NCBI GenBank assembly: GCA_013002475.1
Contig: JABDJM010000351.1
Location: 1 to 5,903, forward strand
Direction of reading: 5' to 3'
Origin: Saprospiraceae bacterium
GTDB lineage: Bacteria > Bacteroidota > Bacteroidia > Chitinophagales > Saprospiraceae
Length of the DNA: 5,903 nt
The first letter of the stretch is position 1. Each line of letters starts with the position of its first letter. Of this stretch, positions 5,515 through 5,903 are shown in pieces. The notes beneath the pieces were generated by a model. The model had not been told where the DNA came from and made no database searches. It saw nothing but the letters and a program-made list of their open reading frames with translations. A program made the translations under genes and the position numbers.

Positions 5515-5844
5515 CTATAATAGCTCCTTGGCCTCTCCGATCATTTTTTTCAAGCCTCGAAGAGTTTCAAGGGTACGCTGCTTTTTAATAAGATTCTCCT
5601 TATTAGTCTTGATCTCTTTCTTTGCTCCATCAAGGGTGAACCCACGTTGCTTTACGAGATTGTAAATAATTTGGAACTGCTCAATATTAGCCTTGGTAAA
5701 CTTTCGGTCACCCTTGCTATTCTTATGAGGTTTTAATAGATCAAATTCGGATTCCCAAAAGCGAATAAGGGATTTTGAAACGTTGAACATTTCTGCTACC
5801 TCTCCTATAGAGTAGTATAGCTTTTCATTTTGGGCGAGGGACAT
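5515..5844 (-). CDS. Small MerR-family transcriptional regulator
   Basis: The 109-residue product begins with a MerR winged helix-turn-helix: YSIGEVAEMFNVSKSLIRFW (11-30) is the recognition unit, and KNSKGDRKFT (41-50) is the wing, ending in the usual R-x-(F/Y)-T. A helix at about 52-80 (KANIEQFQIIYNLVKQRGFT) and a basic coiled segment at 83-106 complete it, the last likely serving as the dimerisation helix. There is no ligand-binding domain and no cysteine, so it is not a metal or redox sensor of the classic type. Short MerR proteins with KLYYSIGEVAEMF are common in Bacteroidota, and their targets are mostly unknown. ATG at 5844 fits the family start. Its stop lies one base from the stop of the convergent ATPase gene, so the two transcripts probably overlap at their ends. 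The 59 bases upstream (5845-5903) hold a poor TATTTTTA element (5879-5872) but no clear promoter or operator before the window ends. Confidence 0.9.
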   Translation of the reverse strand: MSLAQNEKLYYSIGEVAEMFNVSKSLIRFWESEFDLLKPHKNSKGDRKFTKANIEQFQIIYNLVKQRGFTLDGAKKEIKTNKENLIKKQRTLETLRGLKKMIGEAKELL

Positions 5845-5903
5845 GGGATATGTTTTGGTGATAGTATAGGTTAAAAATAACAGGATTGTTGGAAAAGAAA
5901 AAA

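Noticed and set aside
5872..5879. Minus-strand TATTTTTA as a -7 element for the merR gene
   Set aside because: It lacks the final G of TAnnTTTG, lies in AT-rich DNA, and its -33 region has no TTG before the window ends.

Overview
The window looks like a piece of a Bacteroidota genome, most likely Cytophagales. The evidence is a fused LpxC-FabZ gene, near-absence of Shine-Dalgarno sequences before starts, TAnnTTTG-like promoter elements, a RecG tail ending in W-N-R-I-S, and a small MerR protein of a type common in that phylum. The order-level call is inference; the phylum is much firmer.

Layout, left to right. Positions 1-183 hold the broken 3' end of a gene that reads as recG. Its first ~34 bases are not convincing RecG and are instead an inverted copy of 336-369. 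Positions 262-576 encode a small one-pass membrane protein with a leucine-zipper tail and no recognised family. Then come serA-type D-3-phosphoglycerate dehydrogenase (617-1567), lpxD (1578-2615), fused lpxC-fabZ (2707-4107), lpxA (4100-4909) and a stand-alone ABC-transporter ATPase (4893-5513), all on the + strand. A small MerR-family regulator (5515-5844) runs the other way, its stop codon one base from that of the ATPase.

The core is an early lipid A (Raetz pathway) cluster. LpxA acylates UDP-GlcNAc, LpxC deacetylates it and LpxD adds the second acyl chain. FabZ draws the same 3-hydroxyacyl-ACP pool into fatty acid elongation. Fusing LpxC to FabZ ties the committed lipid A step to the competing step at one-to-one stoichiometry. 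lpxC-fabZ, lpxA and the ATPase overlap head to tail and look translationally coupled; lpxD is separated from them by 91 bases that hold a plausible promoter. lpxB is not in the window.

The most unusual signal is not a gene. Positions 1-42 are the reverse complement of 328-369 with one mismatch, and the repeat runs into the left edge. The join lies at a short near-match shared by recG and the small membrane-protein gene, which is the signature of a fold-back (template-switch) chimera at a contig end. I found no undescribed defence, mobile or RNA system; the rest is mostly conserved core biology with a few family-specific oddities.
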